The position numbers and the translations under genes are program-made. Under the pieces are notes generated by a model. That model was not told the DNA's origin, made no database searches, and was given only the letters and a program-made list of their open reading frames with translations. This document shows positions 52,121 through 59,691 of a DNA stretch of 64,000 nucleotides, piece after piece. The DNA is taken from NCBI GenBank assembly GCA_049322695.1, contig JBMORW010000046.1, positions 139,619-203,618 on the forward strand, given 5' to 3'. Source of the stretch: CALGKJ01 sp049322695. GTDB taxonomy: Bacteria; Bacillota; Clostridia; Lutisporales; Lutisporaceae. Position 1 is the stretch's first letter, and each line of letters opens with the position of its first letter.

Positions 52121-53413
52121 ATGGGTATTATTAAGGCAGCTTTCAGTGCTATAGGAGGAGGACTTGCGGATCAATGGCTGGAGGTTATTGAGCCACAAGC
52201 CATGAGTGATACTACAGTTATGACTCCGGGGATAAAGGTAAGGGCAAAGGATGCGCGAAATGCTAACAGAAAAGGGACTGTAGGCACAGTTTCAAATGGT
52301 TCGGTGATTCATGTGTATCCCAACCAGTTCATGATGCTTGTTGATGGCGGAAAGATAGTGGACTATACGGCTGAAGAAGGCTACTATCAGGTAAGCAACT
52401 CTTCACTGCCTTCACTGTTCAGCGGAGAGCTGGATGCATCACTGGATGAGACCTACGACAGATTTATGTTTGGAGGTGTAACACCTACAGCTCAGTATGT
52501 GTATTACATAAATTTACAGGAAATCAAGGGAATTAAGTTCGGGACACGCAATGCAATTAACTATTTTGACAGCTTCTATAATTCCGAGCTGTTTTTGAGA
52601 GCTCACGGCACATATTCCGTAAAGATAATTGATCCTATCAAGTTTTTTTTCGAGGCTGTTCCTAGAGACAGGGCGCAAGTGGATATAAACGATATAAATG
52701 AGCAGTACCTTTCAGAGTTTCTTACTGCACTCCAGGCTGCCATCAATCAGATGTCTGCAGACGGAATAAGGATATCTATGGTTACTTCTAAAAGCCTTGA
52801 GCTGGCAAAATACATGTCCGATGTACTGGATAATGAATGGAGCCGGATGAGGGGAATGCAGGTGCAGTCGGTTGGTATTGCCAGCATATCCTATGATGAT
52901 GAATCCAAAAACCTTATTAATATGAGAAACCAGGGTGCGATGCTGCAGGATCCGTCTATAAGAGAGGGTTATGTGCAGGGCTCTATAGCAAGAGGTATGG
53001 AAGCGGCAGGCTCCAATGCAAATGGATCGGCAGCAGGCTTTATGGGAATAGGAATGGGTATGCAGTCTTCAGGAGGCTTTATGCAGGCTGCATCACAGAC
53101 CAATCAGTATCAGATGCAGCAGCAGGTGCAGGATAGAAATCAGAGCTCAGACACCTGGAAATGCAGCTGTGGTCAAAGCAATAAAGGAAAATTCTGTTCT
53201 CAGTGCGGCTCACCAAAGCCTACAGCTGGAGCAGATACATGGAAATGCAAGTGCGGCAAGGACAATACAGGAAAGTTCTGTTCGGAATGCGGAGCAAGGC
53301 AGTCTGGTAACAATAAATGCAGCAAATGCGGGTATGAGGCAGTATTCGATAAAGAACTGCCGAAGTTCTGCCCTGAGTGCGGTGACCCCTTTAATGATCA
53401 GGACAAAAAATAA
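52121..53413 (+). CDS. SPFH domain protein with C-terminal zinc ribbons (YdjI/virion-core type)
   Basis: A 430-aa protein from ATG 52121 (ribosome site GGAGG). Residues 1-280 form the SPFH/YdjI-type domain (GTVGTVSNGSVIHVYPNQFMML near residue 50). A Gly/Met/Gln-rich linker (about 295-345) leads to three zinc ribbons (WKCSCGQ...FCSQCG, WKCKCGK...FCSECG, CSKCGY...FCPECG). No transmembrane helix; SPFH proteins scaffold membranes. In B. subtilis YdjI works with YdjG, YdjH and PspA; here YdjG- and YdjH-like genes follow but no PspA. Confidence 0.87.
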   Translation: MGIIKAAFSAIGGGLADQWLEVIEPQAMSDTTVMTPGIKVRAKDARNANRKGTVGTVSNGSVIHVYPNQFMMLVDGGKIVDYTAEEGYYQVSNSSLPSLFSGELDASLDETYDRFMFGGVTPTAQYVYYINLQEIKGIKFGTRNAINYFDSFYNSELFLRAHGTYSVKIIDPIKFFFEAVPRDRAQVDINDINEQYLSEFLTALQAAINQMSADGIRISMVTSKSLELAKYMSDVLDNEWSRMRGMQVQSVGIASISYDDESKNLINMRNQGAMLQDPSIREGYVQGSIARGMEAAGSNANGSAAGFMGIGMGMQSSGGFMQAASQTNQYQMQQQVQDRNQSSDTWKCSCGQSNKGKFCSQCGSPKPTAGADTWKCKCGKDNTGKFCSECGARQSGNNKCSKCGYEAVFDKELPKFCPECGDPFNDQDKK

Positions 53414-53435
53414 TTAATCTGTTGAGGTGATATTA

Positions 53436-54524
53436 GTGGAAGTAATTACCTATAAATGTCCGAACTGCGGCGGGGCTTTAAAATTCAATGAAGATGCACA
53501 AAAATGGAAGTGTGAGTTTTGCATAAGCTATTTTGATGAAAATGCTGTTAATTCAATAGAAAACAGGATGAACACAGAGAATGACAGGCATGAGAAAGAC
53601 AGCTCTAAGACAGAAAAAGAGCCTGAGTTTTACTTACATGAGTATGATGAAGCCGATAATGTGCGGGCGTACAGCTGCAACAGCTGCGGGGCAGAGATAG
53701 TGACAGATGCGACTACTGCGGCAACCTTCTGCTACTACTGTCATAATCCTGCTATTATACCCTCACAGCTGTCAGGAAACTATCGGCCTTCAAAAATAAT
53801 ACCATTTAAGATAAACAGGGAATCGGCTACAAAGGCATTTATAAAGTGGTGCAGGAAAAAACCTTTGGTATCACGACGTTTCATTACAGATTCTCAATTA
53901 AAGCTGCTGTCGGGAGTATACATTCCATTCTGGCTTTTTGACTGTGAAGTAAGCGGAAGCATATATGCAGATGCGCGGAATGTACGCTCCTGGACCAGTG
54001 GTAACAAAAGGTATACCGAAACTAAATATTATGATGTTTATAGAGCAGGGGCAGCAAGCTTCAGGGGAATACCTGCAGACGGCTCAAAAAAAGCAGAGGA
54101 TTGCTTGATGGAGACTTTGGAACCCTATGACTACGGACAGCTTGAGGATTTTTCAATGTCTTATCTATCAGGTTACATGGCTGAAAAATATGATGTAAAT
54201 CAAAATGAGGTATACGGAAGGATAAGAAGCAGAGTACATGAGTACATCGAAGGGCTTCTGAGAGATACCATCAACGGATACAGCACAGTGACGGTAAAAT
54301 CCGCAAGTATAGGAGTGGACAGCTCTAAGGCATCCTATGCACTGCTGCCTGTATGGATGTTTACTTACAGCTTTGAAGGGAAAATCTATATTTATGCAAT
54401 GAACGGTCAGACGGGTAAAATTGCTGGAAGCCTCCCAATCAGCAAGTCAAGAGCACTTGCATGGTTTGGAGGTATTTCGGCAAGCGTATTTGCAATATTG
54501 ACTATAGGGGGGTTGCTGCTGTGA
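53436..54524 (+). CDS. Zinc-ribbon membrane protein (YdjG-like)
   Basis: A 362-aa protein from GTG 53436 (ribosome site GAGGTGA). Two zinc ribbons of the TFIIB type (CPNCGG...CEFC, residues 8-31; CNSCGAEIV...CYYC, residues about 82-104), a globular middle and a single C-terminal membrane helix (FGGISASVFAILTIGGLLL). The tail-anchored plan matches Bacillus YdjG. Its stop overlaps the next start by a GTGA. Confidence 0.83.
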   Translation: MEVITYKCPNCGGALKFNEDAQKWKCEFCISYFDENAVNSIENRMNTENDRHEKDSSKTEKEPEFYLHEYDEADNVRAYSCNSCGAEIVTDATTAATFCYYCHNPAIIPSQLSGNYRPSKIIPFKINRESATKAFIKWCRKKPLVSRRFITDSQLKLLSGVYIPFWLFDCEVSGSIYADARNVRSWTSGNKRYTETKYYDVYRAGAASFRGIPADGSKKAEDCLMETLEPYDYGQLEDFSMSYLSGYMAEKYDVNQNEVYGRIRSRVHEYIEGLLRDTINGYSTVTVKSASIGVDSSKASYALLPVWMFTYSFEGKIYIYAMNGQTGKIAGSLPISKSRALAWFGGISASVFAILTIGGLLL

Positions 54525-55375
54525 ACAGATACTTCAGAACAGTATATCTACTTTTATCACTGCTGCTGATAATATCTCTACTTGTTGTTCCTTCAGCAGC
54601 CCTCTCGCCTAAGATAAACGATAAGGCAAGTTTATTTTCAGGGCAGGAACTGGAGGAACTGGAAAAAAGCGCTGCAGAGCTTAGTGAAAGGCTTCAGCTT
54701 GATGTAGTTATTGTGACAACTGATGAAAATGACGGTAAGACTTCACGTCAATATGCAGATGATTTTTATGATAAGAACGGCTATGGCTATGGTAAAAATG
54801 CAGACGGTATTCTTATGCTTATAAACATGGAAGACAGAGAGGTATATATTTCTACCTGCGGAATTGCCATAAAGTATTTTACTGATGACAGAATAAACAG
54901 TATACTGGATAAGCTTTATACAAAGCTGGGAGACGGCTATTTTTATGATGCATCCGTGACCTTCATAAACGAGGTGGAGCACTGGGTAAATACAGGCATA
55001 CCGCATAATCAATACTCAGTGGATGAAAACAACATCTCAAGTCCTGGAAATAACTATGATGCAGCAAACAGCTATATTTCTGTAAGGAAAGAGCTGACAA
55101 TGCAGCAAAAGCTGTTGATATTCCTGCTTATTTCACTGGCGGCAGGTGGCATCTCAGTGGGTGTTATGGCTGCTTTCAACAGAGGATTGCCAGGTACCGG
55201 CAGAAATACCTACTTAAAGAATGATTCCTTTAGTTTAACTGACAGATATGATCACCATGTTAACACAAATGTTACTCACACAATCATACAGACATCAAGC
55301 TCCGGCTCGGGCAGAAGTACGACTCACAGCTCAAGCAGCGGCAGGACTCATGGGGGCGGAGGGCGCAAGTTTTAG
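54521..55375 (+). CDS. TPM-domain membrane protein (YdjH-like)
   Basis: A 284-aa protein from GTG 54521 (overlap with the previous stop; GGGGGG site upstream). Signal peptide residues 1-27, TPM (Psb32/MOLO-1) domain about 28-155 with LDVVIVTTDEND, GYGYGKNADGILMLIN and EVYISTCG, a second membrane helix about 203-222, then a cytoplasmic Ser/Gly/His-rich tail. TPM domains occur in membrane-repair and photosystem assembly proteins. Third subunit of the likely SPFH complex. Confidence 0.85.
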   Translation: MNRYFRTVYLLLSLLLIISLLVVPSAALSPKINDKASLFSGQELEELEKSAAELSERLQLDVVIVTTDENDGKTSRQYADDFYDKNGYGYGKNADGILMLINMEDREVYISTCGIAIKYFTDDRINSILDKLYTKLGDGYFYDASVTFINEVEHWVNTGIPHNQYSVDENNISSPGNNYDAANSYISVRKELTMQQKLLIFLLISLAAGGISVGVMAAFNRGLPGTGRNTYLKNDSFSLTDRYDHHVNTNVTHTIIQTSSSGSGRSTTHSSSSGRTHGGGGRKF

Positions 55376-55393
55376 AGGAAGGAAAGAGCTAAG

Positions 55394-56191
55394 ATGATAA
55401 AAAACTTCAGGCACATAGAAAACAGCTATATAGAGAACTTCTCAAAAAAAGAAGAAAAGGCAGACCATATAGTGTATTGGGATGAGAAGCTGCCTGATAT
55501 GTATGCCTTCAACTGTACATTAGTAAAGGACAGTATGAACAGGGGAGAAGTATTAAGCTTTATTGCTGAACAGCTGAAAAACACCAAGACTGGGGGGAAG
55601 GGCTTTTTAAAGGTATTGATACATCCTGAAATTGTACTTTCGGACGACCAGAAGCAGCAGCTTTCCGCCATGGGTTTTAGCATACAGACTAATCTTTATA
55701 TGGAGTTCAATACTGATAAAATAAACACCTTTAGGGTGAACAGTGATTGTAAGGTAATAAGAGCAAGCAAAGAAAAGGATTTTGAATATGGGCAGAGGCT
55801 TGATGTAGAAACGAGTACAAAGCTGGGTATGCCTGAGGATTTTGCATTGAGAAAGTCACTGAGGAAAAAGGAAGTATTTCAATCCGTCAACGGCAGCTTA
55901 TATTCGTATCTCTGCTATTACAATAACTGCGCTGTAGGAAAGTGTGAGCTTCACATCAAAGACGGCTATGCCAAAATTGAGGATTTTGATGTACTGGAGA
56001 TGCATAGAGGAAAAGGCATCGGAACAGCGATTCTGAAAAAGATAATAGAGGATATGATTTATTCAGGCATTGAGCACATATACCTTATAACCGATAAAGA
56101 TGATACACCGCAGGAAATGTATAAAAAGCTGGGTTTTAGCATTATCGGTGAAGAGATTGAATTGTTTTGGAGCAAAACAGCTGAAGAGTAA
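55394..56191 (+). CDS. GNAT family acetyltransferase
   Basis: A 265-aa protein, ribosome site GGAAGGAAAG. The C-terminal domain (about 125-260) carries FDVLEMHRGKGIGTAILKKI and MYKKLGFSIIGEEIELFW, the acetyl-CoA loop and end strand of a GNAT. The N-terminal 120 residues form a degenerate second fold. It starts 18 bases after the TPM gene and may modify a partner of the membrane complex, but the link is only positional. Confidence 0.83.
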   Translation: MIKNFRHIENSYIENFSKKEEKADHIVYWDEKLPDMYAFNCTLVKDSMNRGEVLSFIAEQLKNTKTGGKGFLKVLIHPEIVLSDDQKQQLSAMGFSIQTNLYMEFNTDKINTFRVNSDCKVIRASKEKDFEYGQRLDVETSTKLGMPEDFALRKSLRKKEVFQSVNGSLYSYLCYYNNCAVGKCELHIKDGYAKIEDFDVLEMHRGKGIGTAILKKIIEDMIYSGIEHIYLITDKDDTPQEMYKKLGFSIIGEEIELFWSKTAEE

Positions 56192-56216
56192 GATAAATAA
56201 ACAAGAGGGTGATTCT

Positions 56217-56930
56217 TTGAAGGACATAGGCTGCGGCTGCCAGCACTGCCAGAACAAGCTTTGTACCAGGAGAGTACCTATTTTTTCCGTTCTTGACGAT
56301 GAGGATATAAACAGAATAACAAGTCTCATAATCAGAAGAAGCTATCAGAAAGGAGAACTGATAGTTGTCGAGGGTGAATACCCTGAGGGGCTTATTGTAA
56401 TAAACCAGGGTAAGGTAAAGGCTTACAGGAATACCATTGAAGGAAAAGAGCAGATATTGTATATATTTTCAGAGGGTGATTTTTTGGGAGAGAAGGACCT
56501 TTTTAAGAATCAGCAAACCACCTATAATATAGAAGCCCTTGAAGATACAAATATATGCATGGTTACTAAAATAGATTTTCACCGTCTGCTCAGAGAATAC
56601 CCCGATATCAGCCTGAAGCTGCTTGAGGAGCTGTCTGACAGGCTGGACAGGATGGAAAAAACCATAGAAAGTATGGGAGCAAAAAATGTTGAGGCAAGAG
56701 TAAGTGCAGTACTGCTGGAGTTTGCTCAGAAATATGGGAAACAGCATCCGAAGGGAATAATGGTTAAGCTTCCCTTAAGCAGAGAAGGGATAGCAAACTA
56801 TATAGGCTTGACCAGAGAGACAGTAAGCAGAAAAATGAACATACTTCAGGATGAAGGCATAATAGAAATGATTGGAAACAAAAACATCGTGATTATCGAT
56901 GAGGAAGCGTTAAGAGAAGCTGCAGAATAG
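56217..56930 (+). CDS. Crp/Fnr family regulator with N-terminal cysteine cluster
   Basis: A 237-aa protein from TTG 56217 (ribosome site AGAGGGTG); a longer frame from 56100 lies over the GNAT gene. N-terminal Cys6, Cys8, Cys11 and Cys16 (DIGCGCQHCQNKLC) precede the cyclic nucleotide-binding fold (residues 22-140) and could bind an Fe-S cluster for redox or oxygen sensing. The C-terminal Crp helix-turn-helix is SREGIANYIGLTRETVSRKM. The gene lies 25 bases after the GNAT gene and ends at a terminator, so it is the last gene of the SPFH operon. Confidence 0.9.
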   Translation: MKDIGCGCQHCQNKLCTRRVPIFSVLDDEDINRITSLIIRRSYQKGELIVVEGEYPEGLIVINQGKVKAYRNTIEGKEQILYIFSEGDFLGEKDLFKNQQTTYNIEALEDTNICMVTKIDFHRLLREYPDISLKLLEELSDRLDRMEKTIESMGAKNVEARVSAVLLEFAQKYGKQHPKGIMVKLPLSREGIANYIGLTRETVSRKMNILQDEGIIEMIGNKNIVIIDEEALREAAE

Positions 56931-56932
56931 TG

Positions 56933-56972
56933 AAAACTGAAGTTAAACACTTCAGTTTTCCAATTTTTTGAA
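56933..56972 (+). terminator. Intrinsic terminator
   Basis: AAAACTGAAGT / ACTTCAGTTTT (56933-56943 / 56949-56959), 5-nt loop, with a T6 run at 56965. Confidence 0.85.
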
Positions 56973-57055
56973 AGTATGATATAAATCACAGTATTATATA
57001 TAGAAATAGAATACAATTGAATCAGGCTGAGGTACAGTTTTAGGAGGTGAATTGT

Positions 57056-57247
57056 ATGAAGGCAGCTGTAGATAAAGATGCATGCATTGGCTGCGGACTA
57101 TGTGAGGCAGTATGTCCTAAGGTATTTAAAATGACTGATGAAGGAGTGGCTGAAGCTATTGAAGGTGAGCTTTCTGAAGAGGTGAAAGAGAAGGCCGAAG
57201 AGGCTAAGGCTCAATGTCCTGTAGAAGCTATATCTATTGAGAAATAG
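57056..57247 (+). CDS. [4Fe-4S] ferredoxin
   Basis: A 63-aa protein from ATG 57056 (ribosome site AGGAGGTGA). Cys10, Cys13 and Cys16 (CIGCGLC) with Cys54 (QCPVEAI) ligate one cubane cluster. Cys20 is extra, as in thermophilic clostridial ferredoxins, but lacks a partner for a disulfide. Acidic middle part. Monocistronic, own terminator. Confidence 0.95.
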   Translation: MKAAVDKDACIGCGLCEAVCPKVFKMTDEGVAEAIEGELSEEVKEKAEEAKAQCPVEAISIEK

Positions 57248-57321
57248 AAAAATAATCGGAATGTATATAATCCATCATACAATAAGCAGTATAAACTGGA
57301 CAGAAAATGAAAATAGAATTA

Positions 57322-57347
57322 ACCCTGGGATTTACCCAGGGTGTTTT
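57322..57347. terminator. Intrinsic terminator
   Basis: ACCCTGGG / CCCAGGGT (57322-57329 / 57335-57342), 5-nt loop, then GTTTTC. Between the ferredoxin and the convergent gerW gene. Confidence 0.82.
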
Positions 57348-57355
57348 CATTAATA

Positions 57356-57793
57356 TTACTGGTTAGGTGACTGTGCTTGCTGCTGTCCTTGTTGCTGTCC
57401 CTGCTGTTGAGTACCTTGGGTTTTTCCCAGCAATTGAGGTATTTGGTTTATTAGCTGATTCATATTGCTGCCAACTCCTGATACGGGCATAACCTGCACA
57501 TTTTCACCATCAACCATTATTACTGCATCAGTACTTATTCTGGCACCAAGACCAAGTGCGTCCATACCGGCATTGCTTGTTCCGCCTGCTGTCTGAGTAG
57601 TACCTGGGTTTCCCTGTGTCATTTTGCCTGATGTATTGCCGCCGCCATATCCCAATGTAACGGATATTACAGGTATGAATGTTTTATCGCCTAGAGATAT
57701 GGGTTTTCCAAGAGTGCCTTCATCCTGAGCAAAGCTTTCTATATTAGAGAACAAAGTAGTTACATTTTGATCCATTGTAGTATTTATATCCAT
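57356..57793 (-). CDS. gerW: GerW family sporulation protein (YtfJ)
   Basis: A 145-aa protein with ribosome site GGAGGAG. The segment GDKTFIPVISVTLGYGGG and ALGLGARISTDAVIMV are GerW hallmarks. The C-terminus is a Gln/Gly-rich low-complexity tail (GQQQGQQQGQQQ type). GerW is needed for germination in Bacillus and forms part of the spore. Its presence supports an endospore former. It follows the DUF2953 gene, the usual neighbour. Confidence 0.93.
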   Translation of the reverse strand: MDINTTMDQNVTTLFSNIESFAQDEGTLGKPISLGDKTFIPVISVTLGYGGGNTSGKMTQGNPGTTQTAGGTSNAGMDALGLGARISTDAVIMVDGENVQVMPVSGVGSNMNQLINQIPQLLGKTQGTQQQGQQQGQQQAQSPNQ

Positions 57794-57825
57794 CTATACT
57801 CCTCCTAAAAAATACTTCAGAATTA

Positions 57826-58305
57826 TTAAATAAACGATACAAGTGAGCGGCCAAGATTCAATCTTGCTGTACCATCCACATTTATATAATCTTCATTTGT
57901 TAAAAAATCAGCCTTTTGAGATATGGATTCAACCGGCAGCAGTTGTGAGGCAGCACTGATAGCCCCAAAGGTCATCCCGGTAATAGAAGGATCACGAAAT
58001 CCATACTCGGTATAAATGCTTATATCTGTCGGGTTCAGTTTCTCAATAATGTTTTTATTTTTGCCCGTGGTATTTTTATTATCCAGTCTGGTTTTAAGAA
58101 TTTTTTTATTGAACAAATAGATAAACATCTGGGTGCCTTCGCTGTTTCGAGTTACAACTGACCTTAGAAAAGGATGAAGCCATGTTATTGTGACATTTAT
58201 ATCCGAGGTCGTTGAACTAAAATGAAAGGTCACTTTTGATGCCACTGCAAACAATAATATACCAAAGCTAATGATGGTCAAAAGTAGAATAATCACTATA
58301 ATCAT
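57826..58305 (-). CDS. DUF2953 family protein (YtfI-like)
   Basis: A 159-aa protein from ATG 58305 (ribosome site GGAGG). One N-terminal membrane helix (residues 1-25), then a beta-rich domain with DPSITGMTFGAISAASQLLP and a final IDGTARLNLGRSL-like strand. Pairs with gerW as in Bacilli and Clostridia, and is thought to take part in sporulation or germination; direct function unknown. Confidence 0.83.
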   Translation of the reverse strand: MIIVIILLLTIISFGILLFAVASKVTFHFSSTTSDINVTITWLHPFLRSVVTRNSEGTQMFIYLFNKKILKTRLDNKNTTGKNKNIIEKLNPTDISIYTEYGFRDPSITGMTFGAISAASQLLPVESISQKADFLTNEDYINVDGTARLNLGRSLVSFI

Positions 58306-58471
58306 GGAACTTACCTCCATGTATTTATGAATACGACCCTTTTTTAGTTTTACCGAATCAGCTTTTTTTATGGCGTTAATTTCTTCAAGGTTTAGGTTTG
58401 CTTGTTAACAAAATGAATATATTGTGACTGCAAAACCTTGGAATTAATTAGAAATAATGCCAAAATATAAA

Positions 58472-58507
58472 AAAAGCTGCAAAGTGGGGAATAACTTTGC
58501 AGCTTTT
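58472..58507 (-). terminator. Intrinsic terminator
   Basis: AAAAGCTGCAAAGT / ACTTTGCAGCTTTT (58472-58485 / 58494-58507), a perfect 14-bp stem; on the minus strand it is followed by T5. Confidence 0.85.
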
Positions 58508-58511
58508 CATA

Positions 58512-58844
58512 CTAATAGTATCCGTAATATCCATATCCTCTGCCAAATACACTTCCGAGAGCCAGGAACAGTAGAGCAGCTCCTAAAAGTCCTCTGAAAC
58601 CATAGTTTCCGTATCCTAGATATGTCCCTTTTGAATCATATAGGTCATAACCCTTGTAATATCCCAATGGTGTTCCTCTCATATCATAAACATATCCATT
58701 CCCTAAATATGCTAAGGGCTTATAGCGGCTGTCATATAAAACTCTTCCGTCAGTATAGCCTGCAATATTATAATCCCTGTCGTAGATTATGTTATTGTCA
58801 ACATAGCCGTAAACTCTGTTGCGCCTGTTATATACTTTTTCCAC
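58512..58844 (-). CDS. Five-repeat beta-flower protein with C-terminal membrane helix
   Basis: A 110-aa protein from GTG 58844 (ribosome site GGCGGTGA). Residues 4-83 comprise five copies of a 16-residue unit of the form (V/I/L)YD-x5-GY-x6: starts at VYNRRNRV, IYDRDYNI, LYDSRYKP, VYDMRGTP, LYDSKGTY. These match the 4-/5-fold beta-flower families, in which each repeat is a hairpin around a pseudo-symmetry axis. A hydrophobic helix (GLLGAALLFLALGSVFG) and a YGYYGYY tail follow. Role unknown; an envelope or spore-surface structure is plausible. Confidence 0.75.
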   Translation of the reverse strand: MEKVYNRRNRVYGYVDNNIIYDRDYNIAGYTDGRVLYDSRYKPLAYLGNGYVYDMRGTPLGYYKGYDLYDSKGTYLGYGNYGFRGLLGAALLFLALGSVFGRGYGYYGYY

Positions 58845-58993
58845 AATATCACCGCCTTCTTGTTATATCTGAGAAAGACAAAACTGCATTCCCCTAACAT
58901 TAATATGTAGCATGGTCAAATTTTGCTATATCTTCAGCAATATTTTATTTTGCAGCTTATTCCTATTAAGAAAAATAGAAATCTGCAGATAAA

Positions 58994-59047
58994 AAACCAC
59001 CATGTTTTACAGTCACATTTTTGCATGACTATATTACACGGTGGTTT
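58994..59047 (-). terminator. Intrinsic terminator of the zinc-ribbon gene
   Basis: AAACCACC / GGTGGTTT (58994-59001 / 59040-59047) with an inner AGTCA/TGACT stem. The minus strand continues with T6. Confidence 0.72.
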
Positions 59048-59061
59048 CAAACGGTACAATT

Positions 59062-59499
59062 CTATCCTTCAATAGAGCTGCTTTCTTGTTTGTTTGCTTC
59101 CTTTTCCTGCTCATATTCTCTCACTTGCTTAAGATAATTTTGCTGTGTCTCTGTTTTGCCTGATAAATTGCTTTCGTACTGCAAGTTTGCGATGTGGGAT
59201 ATCCTCTCTCTGTGCTCCTCCGGAGTAATCCTTTTGTTTACCAGATCCATATTGCACTGTGCTACCGGTTTCAGCTCATCAAACTGTTCCTTTGTAAGCT
59301 TGATGCCATAATTGCATACTGGGCATAAGATTGCATTCTGTGATGAATAAGGTATTACAGGTATAAAGAATAATGTAAACCATGTTTTTTTACTGTACAA
59401 TATCCAATTTCTGTCATTGTTGCAATTCTCGCAATGATAAACATGTACAGGTCCGTGAGTCTTGACTGTCTGTTTCCCCCAGCCGAATATAATGAACAT
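59062..59499 (-). CDS. Zinc-ribbon protein
   Basis: A 145-aa protein with ribosome site AAGGGGGAG. N-terminal GWGKQTVKTHGPV, CENCN and CPVCNYG form a zinc_ribbon_15-type fold with an embedded hydrophobic turn (WFTLFFIPVIPY). The C-terminal 60 residues are a charged helix. Function unknown. Confidence 0.78.
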   Translation of the reverse strand: MFIIFGWGKQTVKTHGPVHVYHCENCNNDRNWILYSKKTWFTLFFIPVIPYSSQNAILCPVCNYGIKLTKEQFDELKPVAQCNMDLVNKRITPEEHRERISHIANLQYESNLSGKTETQQNYLKQVREYEQEKEANKQESSSIEG

Positions 59500-59596
59500 T
59501 ACAGCTCCCCCTTATATATCGTATCAAATTGTTCACTTACTTATTTTTACAATAATACATTCATATTAACAAAAGTATTGAAAAAATTCAATAATG

Positions 59597-59641
59597 AAAT
59601 GCCGGATAAGCAGGGGGATGAAAGCTGCTTATCCGGCATTT
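59597..59641 (-). terminator. Long hairpin downstream of the C25 peptidase gene
   Basis: A 17-bp perfect stem (59597-59613 / 59625-59641) containing GCCGGATAAGCAG. On the minus strand a broken T-run follows (ATTTCATTATT). Terminator or a REP-like element; the GCCGGATA core also appears in the hairpin at 23827. Confidence 0.6.
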
Positions 59642-59691
59642 CTTATACTATGCTATGGCATACTATAGACTGTCAGCAAATACTGAGAATC

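Noticed and set aside
59597..59641. Insertion sequence end
   Set aside because: No transposase or target duplication; a 17-bp stem alone fits a terminator or repeat.
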